A stretch of DNA of 64,000 nt, from the NCBI GenBank assembly GCA_965153355.1, contig OZ231126.1, forward strand, positions 109,306,001 to 109,370,000, written 5' to 3'. The notes beneath the pieces are model-generated. The model made no database searches. It was not told where the DNA came from and saw only the letters and a list, made by a program, of their open reading frames with translations. The stretch comes from Flaccisagitta enflata. Lineage: Eukaryota; Chaetognatha; Sagittoidea; Aphragmophora. The translations under genes and the position numbers were made by a program. Below, one piece after another: positions 34,635 to 47,450 of this stretch; positions within the stretch are counted from its first letter, which is position 1, and the number at the start of each line of letters is the position of its first letter.

Positions 34635-34997
34635 ACATGAAAGTTTAATGACCTCTATGAGCAGCAGTGCTTATTGCTTATGCATGATCGCTTCTACCAG
34701 CATGCACCAAAAAAGATACAGAACCTTTGCAGCGCTCAGTATATTTGTGAGTACAATCTTAGGGGCCAGGCTCCAAGTACTCTTGACCTAAAAGTGCCCA
34801 ACTATAAATCCAGAGCCGCCTCTAATAGTTTCAGTGCTATTGCCCCTAAACTTTGGAATAACACCATTAGTGACTTAAGAAAAATAGATCAGAAAGCCCT
34901 TTTCAAAAGACAGTTGAAAAAATCACTACTTAATAAATATGCCCACAAAAGTGATTGTACAAATCCTAGATGCAAAGACAAGAAACATCACTCATAG
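34635..34997 (+). pseudogene. LINE ORF2, C-terminal part after the insertion
   Basis: Coding sense of the LINE resumes after the MITE (DLYEQQCLLLMHDRFYQH, NLRGQAPSTLDLKVPNY, PKLWNNTISDLRKI, CTNPRCKDKKHH) and ends with a stop at 34997. The C-terminal pattern with a PxLWN segment and a closing Cys pair is usual for CR1-like LINEs. One extra T near 34650 shifts the frame relative to the part before the insertion, as expected of a dead copy. Confidence 0.75.
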
Positions 34998-35027
34998 TAC
35001 TACAGTATCAAGCACAAGCTAACTCAG

Positions 35028-35092
35028 TTTGGTTTGGTTAGGTAAGGTTGAGGTTAGGTTAGGCTAGGTAAGGTAAGGTTAGGTTATCATTA
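35028..35092 (+). repeat. degenerate GGTTA repeat
   Basis: GGTTAGGTTAGG, GGTAAGGTAAGG and related pentamers within the LINE 3' region. Resembles the arthropod telomere unit but is short and imperfect. Confidence 0.5.
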
Positions 35093-36100
35093 AGTTTTCC
35101 CTATAAAACTTTTTTTTTTCTTTCTCTGACAAAAAACAAACCACTTCACTAAACACATTCTAATTTCTATAGTCCCACTGATTCCGTCAAGACTTCATTG
35201 TCTTGATGGGCGACCTTTATGGTCTTACTGATTGTCCCTCACGGGACCTACTGTCCTTCCTTGGTTGTATTTTATGCAGCCATGGTCGCATTAATACTGT
35301 GTTTACAATTTGCAAGTTATAAAGAAAACAAATTTGTTATTCATGTTTACAAATTAAAAAATGTCTCAAAAAGCCTATCTGCAGCTTTATTTTGCAATTC
35401 CTGATAACTTGATTGTAGACTGAACACCAGCACCCACGGGGCAAGGGATTCTCTGTGGGAGGGCTGGGCTACTAACTATCTGTGGAATCACTGTTTTGAC
35501 ATCGGTATCATATATCCAGTTGCCACCACTCCAGGTATTAGTCACTATTCATATTTGATCCTGCTTTGATTATGGGTGGTGTTTGTTTCACTTTGCGTCA
35601 GTCTAAATGAAAATTAAGAAAATTCACAATGCCTTCTATACCATCAATGGAATTCTTGGAAACAAAAAATATTACATTTAATAGACGCTTATTTATTCCT
35701 TTTTCTTAAGTTACAGAATTTTTATTGTTAGACGTACTCGTACGTCATGTTTTTATTTATTACCACTACCTTGTTGCTGAGTTATTGTACATATTTCTTA
35801 TTTATTTTACCAAAGTATTCGTAAGTCAAGCCATTCACCTGATTGTTTTCTGATATTATGTGATCTTGTGTGTTTTGTGTTTTCTGTTTTAATCTCATAT
35901 GTATCCTGCAATTGTAATTGAAATCAAGAGGGTCGACATGAACAAGCCCGTCGATATCCTTAACAAAAACATAGAAAGTATATCATTATTTGACATGAAG
36001 GGCTTAGGCATGGTCCTCCCCCGCTGATACATCGTCATATTGCTGTTATATGCGCCTTCGGGGAAATAAACTGTTTGAATCTTGAATCTTGAATCTTGAA
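35093..36100 (+). mobile_element. LINE 3' untranslated region and tail
   Basis: Non-coding sequence after ORF2, closing with the tandem tail TTGAATCTTGAATCTTGAA at about 36076-36100. Short direct repeats at the 3' end are typical of CR1/L2-like LINEs, which end in microsatellite-like units and not poly-A. Confidence 0.65.
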
Positions 36101-36283
36101 CTCCATTTATTTGAATTTGTAATATGTTGATATTTGTTAACATATAATCTAATAAATACACATCAGAAAAAAAAGTAAATAATCATTTTATACATCGATT
36201 TTTAAAAAGTACAATATGCAAATGAGATTTTGAAGTTTTCTTGAATAGAAAAAAAAAGTTTTCTTTACTGAACTCGATCTTAC

Positions 36284-36903
36284 CTCGGCTTTGAGAAGTG
36301 CTAATCTGTGCTTCTCGAATTCGTCCTCAATTTGGAGGAATTTTTCTTTAAATTTTTCCTCCAAGAAATCTTTATTGTCGGTGATTTCTTTAATTTGATC
36401 GATCAATTGGGCCTGACGTTTATCCAAAATGTCCCTTTTGTGCACGTAAAGACTGATGCCCCATCGATCGTCCGTATCTTCCTGGACTTGGTCGTTCCCA
36501 CTATAAATAAAAAGTAATTACACGTGGTTACAATACCGTTATATACAAAACAGTGAGTGTATTTAATCCAAACTATGTCATATAGCATCGCCCCCCCCCC
36601 CCACCCCCTTTTTAGTCGCGGACACATAACTTTATGCCTTGCTGTGTAGGTTGGCAGGTAGGTCGGTAGGTTGGTCCGTCACATTTTCAAGTTCCAAACG
36701 TCGACTAGATTGTCGCGTATTTAGCCTTGTTATATATATAATTGACATATATAGTCACCATTGGTTAATACTAAAATAAATAAAAGCATTTGAACTCACC
36801 AAAGACGCTCAAACTTTACAAGATTCTTCTGTAAACTGCGTATCACATTCCTTGTTTTTTGTGATCTCTCCAAAAAATTGGTCGCTTTCGTTGCCTCCAT
36901 CAT
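36284..36903 (-). CDS. coiled-coil N-terminus of the zinc-finger gene, exons 1-2
   Basis: Exon 1 runs from the ATG at 36903 to 36800 (donor GTGAGTTCAA) and exon 2 from 36500 (acceptor TTTATTTATAG) to 36284 (donor GTAAGATCGA), in phase. Together with the exon at 28604, which joins without a phase change, they encode about 165 charged residues with heptad-like spacing (SQKTRNVIRSLQKNL, DKRQAQLIDQIKEI, FKEKFLQIEDEFEKH). A long coiled coil for dimerisation is likely. I recognise no family. I chose the first ATG of a tandem Met pair. The next intron (36283-28605) is 7.7 kb and holds the LINE. Confidence 0.6.
36605..36738 (+). mobile_element. GTCCGTCC/AGTCGCG repeat family, intronic copy
   Basis: CTTTTTAGTCGCGGACACA, then GGTCGGTAGGTTGGTCCGTC, then TAGCCTTGTTATA, inside the intron between exons 1 and 2 of the zinc-finger gene. 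Confidence 0.75.
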
Positions 36904-37114
36904 TATTGTTTCAAATCACTGTAAATGAAATAAATTGAGGCCAAATAGGCCAATAGAGGATAACATGTGAACCTCTAATAAATACCCTACCATATCATTA
37001 ATCAAACCGACACTAGACAGACCGACCGACCGACTTATAGAGGTGCTTTGTTGCATTTGAAATAGAACAAATGCGCAAACGATGACATAAAGGCAGTATA
37101 AAAAAAAAGCATCT

Positions 37115-37308
37115 CTACTTGAGCAGTGAAAAAAATAAGGCCATCATTTGGATAGGAGCAGTGAGGCCAAAAACCGCAAAAACCTGGAAAAAGTAAAGTA
37201 AGGTAGACGGACAGTCAGACCAACGAACGGATGGACCGACAGACGGATGGACGGACGGACGTACCAACAAAGCGGAGCGTGGAGTCACGTAGCCCACAAC
37301 TAAAAAGT
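37115..37308 (-). mobile_element. GTCCGTCC/AGTCGCG repeat family copy
   Basis: GGACGGACGGACGTACC, AAAGCGGAGCGTGGAGTC and a terminal CACAACTAAAAAGTCG. Sits upstream of the zinc-finger gene's first exon. Confidence 0.7.
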
Positions 37309-37371
37309 CGACTTTACTTTTACTTAGGTAAATCAAAAATGTAAAAATTGAGCAAGAAAAGCGAGAGAAAG

Positions 37372-37373
<2 letters not shown>

Positions 37374-37417
<44 letters not shown>
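37374..37417. repeat. GA microsatellite
   Basis: (GA)n. Confidence 0.95.
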
Positions 37418-37602
37418 CCGAGGAGCGCAAAAGCAAAGGTTTAAGACGCCACAATAATGATCTCAGACCGGCAAACTTACTCTTATATACAGATTTCATG
37501 AATAAATTATCTAAATTAAAAAAAAAAATATTGAGTGTCCACGACAAAGCGCGCAAGTTTACGCGGAAAATGTAAAAATTTGAATGTGATGGCGTTATAT
37601 AG

Positions 37603-37995
<393 letters not shown>

Positions 37996-38404
37996 TCTTC
38001 CTTTCTTTCATATCCATCTGTTTCCCACCCACCCCCCATGTCGAAACCCCCATCCCCACCCATACCACAAATGCGACCTTCAACTTCATCTCAACATGGA
38101 TCGAAAAAAAAGGAACTTGAAAGATCGAGAAAAGGGAAAAGTGAAATTTAAAGTCGAGATTTCTAGTTAATTTCTGCGTTAGGCATTCAAACTGGCTATT
38201 GTGCATTTGTTTTGCTCTTTGTAATTCTATTTCTAGCCGCTATGTAAAACTTGTCTGTCTTGACATGTTAATAATGAAAAGAAAAGGACACAGTATTGTT
38301 TTTAATTGTACTTTTACACCATTGTATCTTGGTATATCTTTTTAGAGGATTAGCAAGCCCTTAAAAGGGCTCTTAAGAAATATTAAGTCAGGGTATCTAG
38401 CGAA

Positions 38405-38839
38405 CTAGATCCCTGATCTCACGATGAGCCTCTCTTCTTTCTCGGAAGGACGCAACGCGACGCCATCGCGCTCGCGCAAGAGCACGCGCACGACCGTCCC
38501 TGCCCATCCGTTCTCCAAATCCACAGCCTCGCCGCGTTTTGCCGCCCACACAGACGCACCGATGATGACGCAAAACACTGCTACACCCAATAGGATCTGA
38601 AGAACCTTTAAGATCTTGTCTAAAGGATCTTCAGAAGAACCCTTGGATGCATCAGCAGTATGCGGCAGCATCGATGCGGTGGTGGTGGCAACGGCGGCGG
38701 AGGCGTTGGTGGTGGCGTTGACATCCGGGAGGATGTCGTAGTTGTCGAGGGCGTCGGGATCCCCTTCAACCGGAAATCCAACTGCCACGACGATGAGGCC
38801 GGATAGAATGGCGGCCACACAGACGATCTTCGGCTTCAT
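38405..38839 (-). CDS. small single-pass membrane glycoprotein
   Basis: 144 residues from the ATG at 38839. A typical signal peptide opens it: KPKIVC then a hydrophobic core AILSGLIVVAVG, with cleavage likely after GFPVEG. The short outer part has N-glycosylation sites (NATTNAS) in an Ala/Thr-rich, mucin-like stretch. A transmembrane helix follows at ~88-108 (VLQILLGVAVFCVIIGASVW), then AAKRG as stop-transfer and a ~40-residue cytoplasmic tail rich in Arg and Glu. I recognise no family; a host surface protein or a viral envelope-type protein would both fit. An upstream extension of the frame is a minisatellite translation, so I start at the signal peptide. It lies on the same strand as the neighbouring intron-rich genes. 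Confidence 0.55.
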   Translation of the reverse strand: MKPKIVCVAAILSGLIVVAVGFPVEGDPDALDNYDILPDVNATTNASAAVATTTASMLPHTADASKGSSEDPLDKILKVLQILLGVAVFCVIIGASVWAAKRGEAVDLENGWAGTVVRVLLRERDGVALRPSEKEERLIVRSGI

Positions 38840-38849
38840 TCTTCGGATG

Positions 38850-38945
38850 GCGGATGGTCTTGAGGGCGGACTTCGGACTTTGGACTTCAGACTTTGGACT
38901 TCGGACTTCGGACTTGAGGACGAACTTGAGGATGGACTTGAGAGG
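38850..38945. repeat. GGACTTCGGACTTT minisatellite
   Basis: Imperfect 7-14-bp repeats of GGACTTC/GGACTTT directly upstream of the small membrane-protein start codon. Confidence 0.8.
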
Positions 38946-39019
38946 GCTTCTCTTTCGCAGTAGGACGTTTGCATTAAGCAAGTGATATCTACCAATAAAT
39001 CATCCTGAGTCATACCTTG

Positions 39020-39980
39020 AATAAAGGTAAATGTACCTGATCAAATCGAACCTGGACGACAGCAGCTCTTTAATGTAACGACTTCAGGTTACCTTTGTGT
39101 TTCTCTGTGTTTCTTTCTAGAGGTATTTTAATTAGACAACGACAAAATATACTATTTCATGACGGATTTTTATTGGTAATAGAAAGTTTAAGCACTTTTT
39201 GATCATGATTCATACAAAAATGGCATAAATCAGTACTGGATCAATCGAAAATATATAAAAATCCATCAAACACAAATCTTTTTAACACAAACACACATTC
39301 TATGAGATGACGTTCACTAATTGATTATATATATATCAAAGAGCCACGCTCACCTTCTAAAGGCAAACATATAACATATAGTATTTCGAGGCCAAAGTCA
39401 GTAAGGTTTATTCCTTAATGGCCTCTATGCAAACATAGAGAAAATATGGACTCGCTCAGTTGTTTGATATGCACGATAAGTTAGATAGAAGGGTTTTTAA
39501 AAAAATTCATTACTCAACATAGTTTCATATTTATACAATGTCAACGATACATGTAAAAATATACTATTAATTATTTCATTGGCCTTAAAACAAAAATTTA
39601 CTCTTTTTACTCAAAATCATTGTTAAACTTCAAAATGTAGGAAAAAAAAACGATATAAAAGCGACATTTCATTACATTTTACACAATCCTTACATAGACG
39701 ACAATATGCAAATGAGATTAAACTGAAAATTTCTTGTCAGTAAAACACATAATAAAAATACTCGGTAAAAATGAACCACGCCGAATAAAACAAACAGGGC
39801 CAAATAAACCAGTAACATGCGACATATGGATTGTTAAAAAAAGCGTCACCGACCGACGGACGAAAATGCCAAAGAATCAAAAACTGGTCTTTACAGTCGC
39901 TCATTGCTTTAAAATTAGATTTTATCCAATATCGAAATTATGAGCTTCTCTTATAATTCGAATTTGACGAGAAGCGAGAG
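39020..39980. other. intergenic, no gene seen
   Basis: AT-rich single-copy sequence between the two membrane-protein genes. No supported frame or repeat array. Confidence 0.4.
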
Positions 39981-39982
39981 AT

Positions 39983-41665
39983 TTATTCACCATCTGTCAG
40001 TCCTTCCAATTCTGGCAAAGGAGGAAATGCGACGCGGATTTCTGGGTGTTGTCCATTGAAGAAGGACACGTGCCTAGGAAGTCCAGGACCATCGCGCATC
40101 AGAGATGAGGCGTTGACAATCACGTGCTGAGGACTTGGCTGAGAAGGAACGGATGCGCGCCTGCTCAGCGAATTTTGTCCACCAACAGCCTCGTCAGCTG
40201 CATCCGAACTATTCCATCCATGTGGAGGAAGAGCAGGTCGAGGAGGAGCCATGGATCGATCACGTGAAGGGCGATGATCAGCAGCGTTGTTGTTATCCCA
40301 TCGGCCATCAGCACCATTTAACCCCCCGACAGCACCCCTCACATTTGAAGGGGGAGGATGCGGACGCGGAGGAGCGATGGAGCAATCGTGGGGTAGGTGA
40401 TGTACAGCAAATTCGTCCGGCTTCCAGTCCTCAAACCCACCCGTAGCCGCGTCAACTCCCCAGCATGGGCGCACGAGGCGTCCTCTACAAATGGATTCGA
40501 ATTGATGTAATGCGCCGAGGCGACTCCAAAATCCGCCTCTAGGTCCCCATGATCACTTCCGGGGATGGACGATAAGCTTTGATACACGCGGTGATCCCGA
40601 GCGTCATCCGTGTTGAACATGAACAATTTGGTTTGGGACGAGCGTTCCACTTTCTTCTTCTCAGCGCCTAAAATTCATTACAAAGTATGAAACATTAACT
40701 CGACTAAAATATGCATACAGTTGAACCCCGCTATAACAGTCCCACTTACAAGCACAGAAATAGGATTACCTGTCTGAATAGGAGCATTTTGCTCGACGTC
40801 AACATCCATATTTTGGTTCATTTGAACGTTCGTTTGAATTTCGTTGACGTCGGCCTCCAAATTCAATACGTTCGTGTGGATGATGTTGACTGCAGCCATC
40901 ACCCCGTTCAAGGTACCACAAAGGTCGACTAACTGCAGGAGGCTTTCGCGAAGCTGTACTCTTCCGTAACCTTATCATGAAATAAAAAGAGTCATCACGT
41001 CCATGTCATGACATATACCAACCGACCAACCAACCGACCGACCGACCGACCAACTGACCAACCATGCAAACGACCGACGGACCAACGGACCGACATAGCA
41101 CACTTACCAATTCTACCGATGAGTTGTATCCTTGTTTCGATGAGGGTAACCAGAACCACGATCAACGCCACCACCAAAAGAACATTCAGCGCCACATTTA
41201 TTTCCTTCAGCCCCAAAAAATTGGCGACGTCCACGTTCAGGCCTACATAAACAACATTACGAAAATAAACAGGATGAAATAAGAAAAAGACAAAAACAAA
41301 AACAAGGATAAAAACAAGAACAATAACAAAAAGCGCCTCGACAGATGGACGGACGGACCATAACAGACGGACAAACGGTCTGCTGTCATTATACCTGTTG
41401 AGTTTCCGAAATGGTGAATTTTTTCTCCATTGTATGTTCCATTTGAACTGGCATGGGGAGAATTCGTGCTTAGACCATTTCCATGGACGGGCAAAATGGG
41501 CGATTCGATGGTCACCTCGACTTCCGGTTTACTTGTCACCGCATTGACGAAAACTGTAGTAAGAGTTTCATTGGATATTTCCACCGTTACATTGTCAGGT
41601 ATCACTTTGGGGGCAGGTAAGACCTTCGGCTCCCCCAAAATCACCCACTGATCATCATCAGCCAT
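39983..41665 (-). CDS. four-exon membrane protein, frame break in the last exon
   Basis: Exons 41395-41665 (ATG at 41665), 41108-41242, 40770-40970 and 40667 downwards, all joined in phase 1 with donors GTATAATGAC, GTAAGTGTGC, GTAATCCTAT and acceptors TTATGTAG, TGATAAG, ATTTTAG. Exon 1 has four N-glycosylation-type sites (DNVTVE, SNETLT, SNGTYN, GNSTG). Exon 2 has one strong transmembrane helix (VALNVLLVVALIVVLVTLI). Exon 3 is helical (VNIIHTNVLNLEADVNEIQ), as in a fusion-protein stalk or coiled coil. The tail is Pro/Asp/Ser-rich. In the last exon the spliced frame stops at 40339, while protein-like sequence (PPRPHPPPSNVRG, ending LPELEGLTDGE) continues in another frame from about 40470 to 39983. 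The break lies near a GGGG run. No signal peptide and no recognised family. Confidence 0.55.
40998..41100 (+). mobile_element. GTCCGTCC repeat family fragment in an intron
   Basis: CCAACCGACCAACCAACCGA and ACGGACCAACGGACCGACA fill the 137-bp intron between exons 2 and 3 of the membrane-protein gene. Confidence 0.65.
41338..41388 (+). mobile_element. GTCCGTCC repeat family fragment in an intron
   Basis: ACAGATGGACGGACGGACC and AGACGGACAAACGG inside the 152-bp intron between exons 1 and 2 of the membrane-protein gene. Confidence 0.55.
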
Positions 41666-42231
41666 TTTTCCCGAGTTTCTAATTTATCCCTTGAAATTTC
41701 TCTTCAAAAAAAAAGTATATCTATTGCTGACCAACGAAGACCGGGAGTGAATGAAACAAAAATTCATTTCATGCTTGGGCTCAGCCTTTTTCTATGCATT
41801 CTAATACGCGCATCTAAAACAATAACAATTGGTCTTCTCATACGTAGTTATATCCTTACTAGTCAGTCGTGAGTCCTTTTATTCCTTATCAGTGACTCTA
41901 AGTCAAAACCAAAGTCACTGAACTCAGCAGGAATCCAGTTCGACTCCAAATCTGAAATGACAAATGGGAAAATGAAAAGGGAAAAAGTCTTGAGATGGGA
42001 AATGGAAAAATACTGAGTTCATTCAAACAGACTCAAGTACATCTTAACGTTTCCCTCCGTGCATACATTATTTCTTCGCTTATAATAAGAGGGAAACCGG
42101 GTTTTTTTTTTCTTAATGTAATGACGTCCACAGCCCCATTTCTTCTCACAGTACCTTTTTTTTCTTTTAAGCACATGTCAAACTTTTATCGCCTAATAAA
42201 TTTCATCCTGGATAACATCTAACATTCTTTC
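41666..42231. other. intergenic, no gene seen
   Basis: Single-copy sequence upstream of the four-exon membrane protein; no promoter element could be named. Confidence 0.35.
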
Positions 42232-42425
42232 TCACGTACACGCGTCTCTATATCCTACTTTGTTGGTCCGTCCATCGGTTAGTTGGTCGGTAATTGGTTG
42301 GTCCCTACCTTGCTTTTGATTGTTTTCACCTCAGCACTCATAACAAAATGTCCCAATAATCTTTTTTTTTCATTGTCACTGCACATACGCACACGACCAT
42401 TGTAAACGCATATCCTGCCTTGTTC
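42232..42425 (+). mobile_element. GTCCGTCC/AGTCGCG repeat family, decayed copy
   Basis: TCACGTACACGCGTCTCTA, TTGGTCCGTCCATCGGTTAG and ATATCCTGCCTTGTT in order. Confidence 0.7.
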
Positions 42426-42692
42426 TTTCTTTCATCCCCTCCCCCCTTACCATACTTTTACATTTTTTTTAAACAAACTGATACATTTATTGAAAACTTA
42501 CATCTCAAACTCGAATCTCAAAAGAAGGGAAAAGCACTGGGTATTCGGCATCATTTTGCCAGCTCAAATCTTTCTATCTTTCTTTCTGTCTTCCTTTCTT
42601 TCTTTCTATCATCCGTTCTTTCTTTCTCTTTCTCTCTCGCTTTTCCCTTGCCATACCTTGTGCTTCTACTATATATATCTGAATAAATGATG

Positions 42693-42905
42693 CTCAACTC
42701 AGAAGGTACAAGAATTAGGTATAGGCTATGATTTTGGCAGCCAGAGCCGAATCACAGAAGGTACAAGAACTAGGTACAGGCTATAATTTTGGCAGCCAGA
42801 GCCGAATCACAGAAGGTACAAGTTCATGGTACAGGCTATGATTTTGGCAGCCAGAGCCGAATCACAGAAGGTACAAGTTCAAGGTACAGGCTATGATTTT
42901 GGCGA
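42693..42905. repeat. ~58-bp tandem repeat, 3-4 copies
   Basis: Units of AGAAGGTACAAG, GTACAGGCTATGATTTTGGC and AGCCAGAGCCGAATC in order, nearly identical. Confidence 0.85.
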
Positions 42906-43027
42906 CAGTAGTAGTGATACTTATTATCTTACAGTATTTTGAGGGTCATATTTTCTATCTTTCTTTCTCTCTTTCTTCTATCCTCCTTCTATCCTTCAAT
43001 GGTCATCGTCATTCTTTCTTTCCTTCT

Positions 43028-43059
<32 letters not shown>

Positions 43060-43149
43060 TCCCTCTTTATTTCTTTGTTACTAACCTCTGGTCATCTTCA
43101 TTTGCTATACTAAAGTATAGTAGAGAATAGTAAATACTGTACTGTACCT

Positions 43150-46100
43150 TATGATTGTCCGGAGAGATGTTCACATGGCTATAATCTTAAGTTAAAGCTT
43201 GACCAGCATAGAAATCTGGCCACTCTATAAGGATTACAAGCTATGAACTTGTGCTGCTAAATCAAATTACTATAGAAATAAAGAGAGCTGTAGGTAGGAG
43301 CACTGGGTATTTCCCTTTAATTTAGTGATGACGTCATAGTGTCCACTAGCTCTCTAAGAATATAAGAATTACTACTTTTTTATTGTGACAGGCATGAACA
43401 GTGTAGGCACCCATTTCCTTTTCATGTGATGAGATCAAGATTATTACTCTCAAATTACGCTTGACTTTTGCGGTGAAAGATTCCACTTTAAACATCATCA
43501 GTTATCATTGTGGTTAAAACTATAAGAGGATGAATCGTTTGACTACTTGGCTAACTGGGACAAAACCAAAATGAGATCGTATCTGTGTTTCAAGAAACGC
43601 TTTGTTGATCCACCACATCTCACACAAGACTGTGTTTCAAAAAACACTTTGATAATCCACCACATCTAACACAAGAGTTAATGAACAAAACCATTAAACG
43701 AGTCCACTGTTTCAAAGAAACACATTGATACAGCCACGGAGTCATGTCTCCAGCGATCATCTTTTGATTCAGTCCATTTTCTTGAGTTCTATTTCTTCTT
43801 TTTTGCAAATAGATACGGGATGGGAAAGTGTGAAAAATAGGTTACATGCTCCTAACTTGTACGAAACCAAACTGAGATTGTATGTGTTTCAAAAAACGCT
43901 TTGTTAATCCACCACATCTCACACAAGAGTTAATGAACAAAACCATTAAACGAGTCCACTGTTTCCAAGATACACATTGATAACAGCTACGGAGTCATAT
44001 CTCCAGCGATCATCTTTTGATTCAGTCCATTTTCATGAGTTCTATTTCTTCTTTTTCGCAGATTGATATGGGATGGTTGAACGCTGTTCACTTTAACCGT
44101 CATCAGTTATCATTGTTTTAAAAACTATAAGAGGATGAATTGTTTGACTACTTGGCTAACATGTACGAAACCAAACTGAGATTGTATCTGTGTTTCAAAA
44201 AATGCTTTGTTAATCCACCATATCTCACACAAGAGTCAATGGACAAAACCATTAAACCAGTCCACTGTTTCAAGGATACACATTGTTATAGCTAAGGAGT
44301 CACTTCTCCAGCAATCATCTTTTGATTCTGTCTATTTTCTTGAGTTCTATTTCTTCTTTTTCGCAAATAGATACGGGATGGTTGAACGCTGTTCACTTTA
44401 ACCGTCATCAGTTATCATTGTGGTTAAAACTATAAGAGGATGAATGGTTTGACTACTTGGCTAACTGGGAAGAAACCAAACTGACATTGTATCTGTGTGG
44501 CTAACTGGGACGAAACCAAACTGACATCGTATCTGTGTTTCAAAAAACGCTTTGTTAATCCACCACATCTCACACAAGAGTTAATGAACAAAACCATTAA
44601 ACGAGTCCACTGTTTCAAAGATACAGATTGATACAGCTACGGAGTCAAATCTCCAGCAATCATCTTTTGATTCAGTCCATTTTCTTGAGTTCTATTTCTT
44701 CTTTTTCGCAGATAGACATGGGAAGGTTGAACGCTGTTCACTTTAACCTTCATCAGTTATCATTGAGGTTGAAACCATAAGAGGATGAATCGTTTGACTA
44801 CTTGGCTAACTGGGACGAAACAAAACTGAGATTGTAAATGTGTTTCAAAAAACGCTTTGTTAATCCACCACATCTCACACAAGAGTCAATGGACAAAACC
44901 ATCAAAGAGTCCACTGTTTCAAATATACACATTGGTAAACGATTCATCCTCTTATAGTTTTAACCACAATGATAACTGATGACGGTTAAAGTGGAATCTT
45001 TCACCGCAAAAGTCAAGCGTAATTTGAGAGTAATAGTCTTGATCTCATCCCATGAAATGGAATGCCTGTCACGATAACAGGCCAGTGGTTGATATATAAG
45101 AAAAGTTTTTGGTAAAACATATGACAATCGTTGTTTTGAGCAGGCAAGTGCCCACCAAATGATAGGGAATGAGGAAGTGGACAGGGCTAGGCTTGTCAAT
45201 CTTGTGTCATGGGTAAGTTGAGCTGTCATAGGATCAAGTCTATATATCTCAGTGTCTGCAAGTCTTTGTTTCTCAATATGAGCATGTAACGTATCTTACA
45301 CACTTTCCCATCCGGTATCTATCTGCGAAAAAGAAGAAATAGAACTCAAGAAAATGGACTGAATCAAAAGATGATCGCTGGAGATATGACTCCGTAGCTG
45401 TATCAATGTGTATCTTTGAAACAGTGGACTCGTTTAATGGTTTTGTTCATTAACTCTTGTGTGACATGTGGTGGATTAACAAAGCGTTTTTTGGAACACA
45501 GATCGGATCTCAGTTTGCTTTCATCCCAGTTAGCCAAGTAGTCAAACAATTTATCCTCTTATAGTTTAAACCACATTGATAACTGATGATGGTTAAAGTA
45601 AACAGCGTTCGACCACCACGTATCTTTTTGCGAAAAAGAAGAAATAGAACTCAAGAAAATGGACTGAATCTAAAGATGATCGCTGGAGATATGACTGCGT
45701 AGCTGTATTGATGTGTATCTTTGAAACAGTGGACTCGTTTAATGGTTTTGTTCATTAACTCTTGTGTGAGATGTGGTGGATTAACAAAGCGTCTTTTGAA
45801 ACACAGATACGATGTCAGTTTGGTTTTGTCCCAGTTAGCCAAGTAGTCAAATGATTCATGCTCTTATAGTTTTAACCACAATGATAACTGATGACAGTTA
45901 AAGTTAACAGCGTTCAACCATCCGGTAACTATCTGCGAAAAAGAAGAAATAGAACTCAAGAAAATGGACTGAATCCAAAGATGATCGCTGGAGATATGAC
46001 TCCGTAGCTGTACCAATGTGTATCTTTGAAACAGTTGACTCGTTTAATGGTTTTCTCCATTGACTCTTGTGTGAGATGTTGTGGATTAACAAAGCGTTTT

Positions 46101-46851
46101 TTGAAACACAGATACGATCTCAGTTTGGTTTCGTCCTAGTTAGCCAAGTAGTCAAACGATTCATCCTCTTATGGTTTTAACCACAATGATAACTGACGAC
46201 GGTTAAAGAAAACAGCTTTCAACCATCATGTATCTATTTGCGAAAAAGAAGAAATAGGACTCAGGAAAATAGACCTAATCAAAAGATGATCGCTGGAGAT
46301 ATGACTCCGTAGCTGTATCCATGTGTATCTTTGAAACAGTGGACTCGTTTAATGGTTTTGTTCATTGACTCTTGTGTGAGATGTGGTGGATTAACAAAGC
46401 GTTTTTTGAAACACAGATACGATCTCAGTTTGGTTTTGTCCCAGTTAGCCAAGTAGTCAAATGATTCATCCTCTTATAGTTTTAACCACAATGATAACTG
46501 ATGACGGTTAAAGTGGAATCTTTCACCGCAAAAGTCAAGCGTAATTTGAGAGTAATAGTCTTGATCTCATCCCATGAAAAGAAATGCCTGTCACGATAAC
46601 AGGCCCGTTCGGCAACCTTGTTTCATGGGTGAGTTGAGCTGTCATTGGGTCAAGTATATATATCTCAGTCTCTGAAAGTCTTTGTTTCTCAATATGAGCA
46701 TGTAACGTATCTTACACACTTTTCCACCCGGTATCATTCTGCGAAAAAGAAGAAATAGAACTCAAGAAAATGGACAGAATCAAAAGATGATAGCTGGAGA
46801 TATGACTCTGTAGCTGTATCATTGTGTATCTTTGAAACAGTGGACCTGTTT
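43150..46851. repeat. ~310-bp satellite, array 1 with an orientation switch
   Basis: Units hold TAAGAGGATGAATCGTTTGA, CTACTTGGCTAACTGGGAC, AAAAACGCTTTGTTAATCC, ACGAGTCCACTGTTTCAAAG and GAGTTCTATTTCTTCTTTTT. They read in this direction up to about 44940 and as reverse complement from there to 46851. All open frames here are satellite translations. Confidence 0.9.
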
Positions 46852-47337
46852 TAGGACATCCCAGACCAGCTGGTTCTGAAGGCTACTACTAAAATCTATC
46901 AAAAGTGGTGTTCTTTTGGGACCATCGACATCTTCTTGGACCAAAATGATTGTTGTTTTGTGATTTTTTTGAGAAATGTGCAACGGGTGCCCTCTAATAG
47001 ATCGCTTGTTAATGAGGCGAAAAACGCGAAAAACGCGAAAATCACAAAAAACGCCAAAATTAACTTTTTTCACCTTATGTTAATCTCCATTACCCCAGTC
47101 CCACGGCAGTTATCCTGGCTGGTACAGTATCTCTGACTTTAAACTTTGCAAGGACAACAAAAATTTTAGTTCTGTGCCTCAGGCACACTTGATTACATCA
47201 CTATTGGTGCAGTAAAAAACGCAAAAAACTCAAAAATAGCAAAAATTGAAAAAATAAGCGTATATTGTTTCTTCTTGACTATATCAATTGTCCTATCCTC
47301 ACTCCATGTATTTGACTATTGTGTGAGCTGCAGCGGC

Positions 47338-47450
47338 TTTATGACCTTAATAGTCGCAAAAGTGTCACATGGTCAGCGGTACCCGATGTACCCAAATTGG
47401 TTTATATGAGGATGTGATGGTGAGGGGGCAGCGCACTATGGGCTTACCAT
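47338..47450 (+). mobile_element. minisatellite-cored family, left-end fragment
   Basis: TAGTCGCAAAAGTGTCACAT, GGTCAGCGGTACCCGATG and GAGGGGGCAGCGC as in the copy at 58378, but without core or right arm. Confidence 0.55.

Noticed and set aside
35028-35092. True telomere end
   Set aside because: Only about 65 bases, imperfect, and inside the LINE 3' region.
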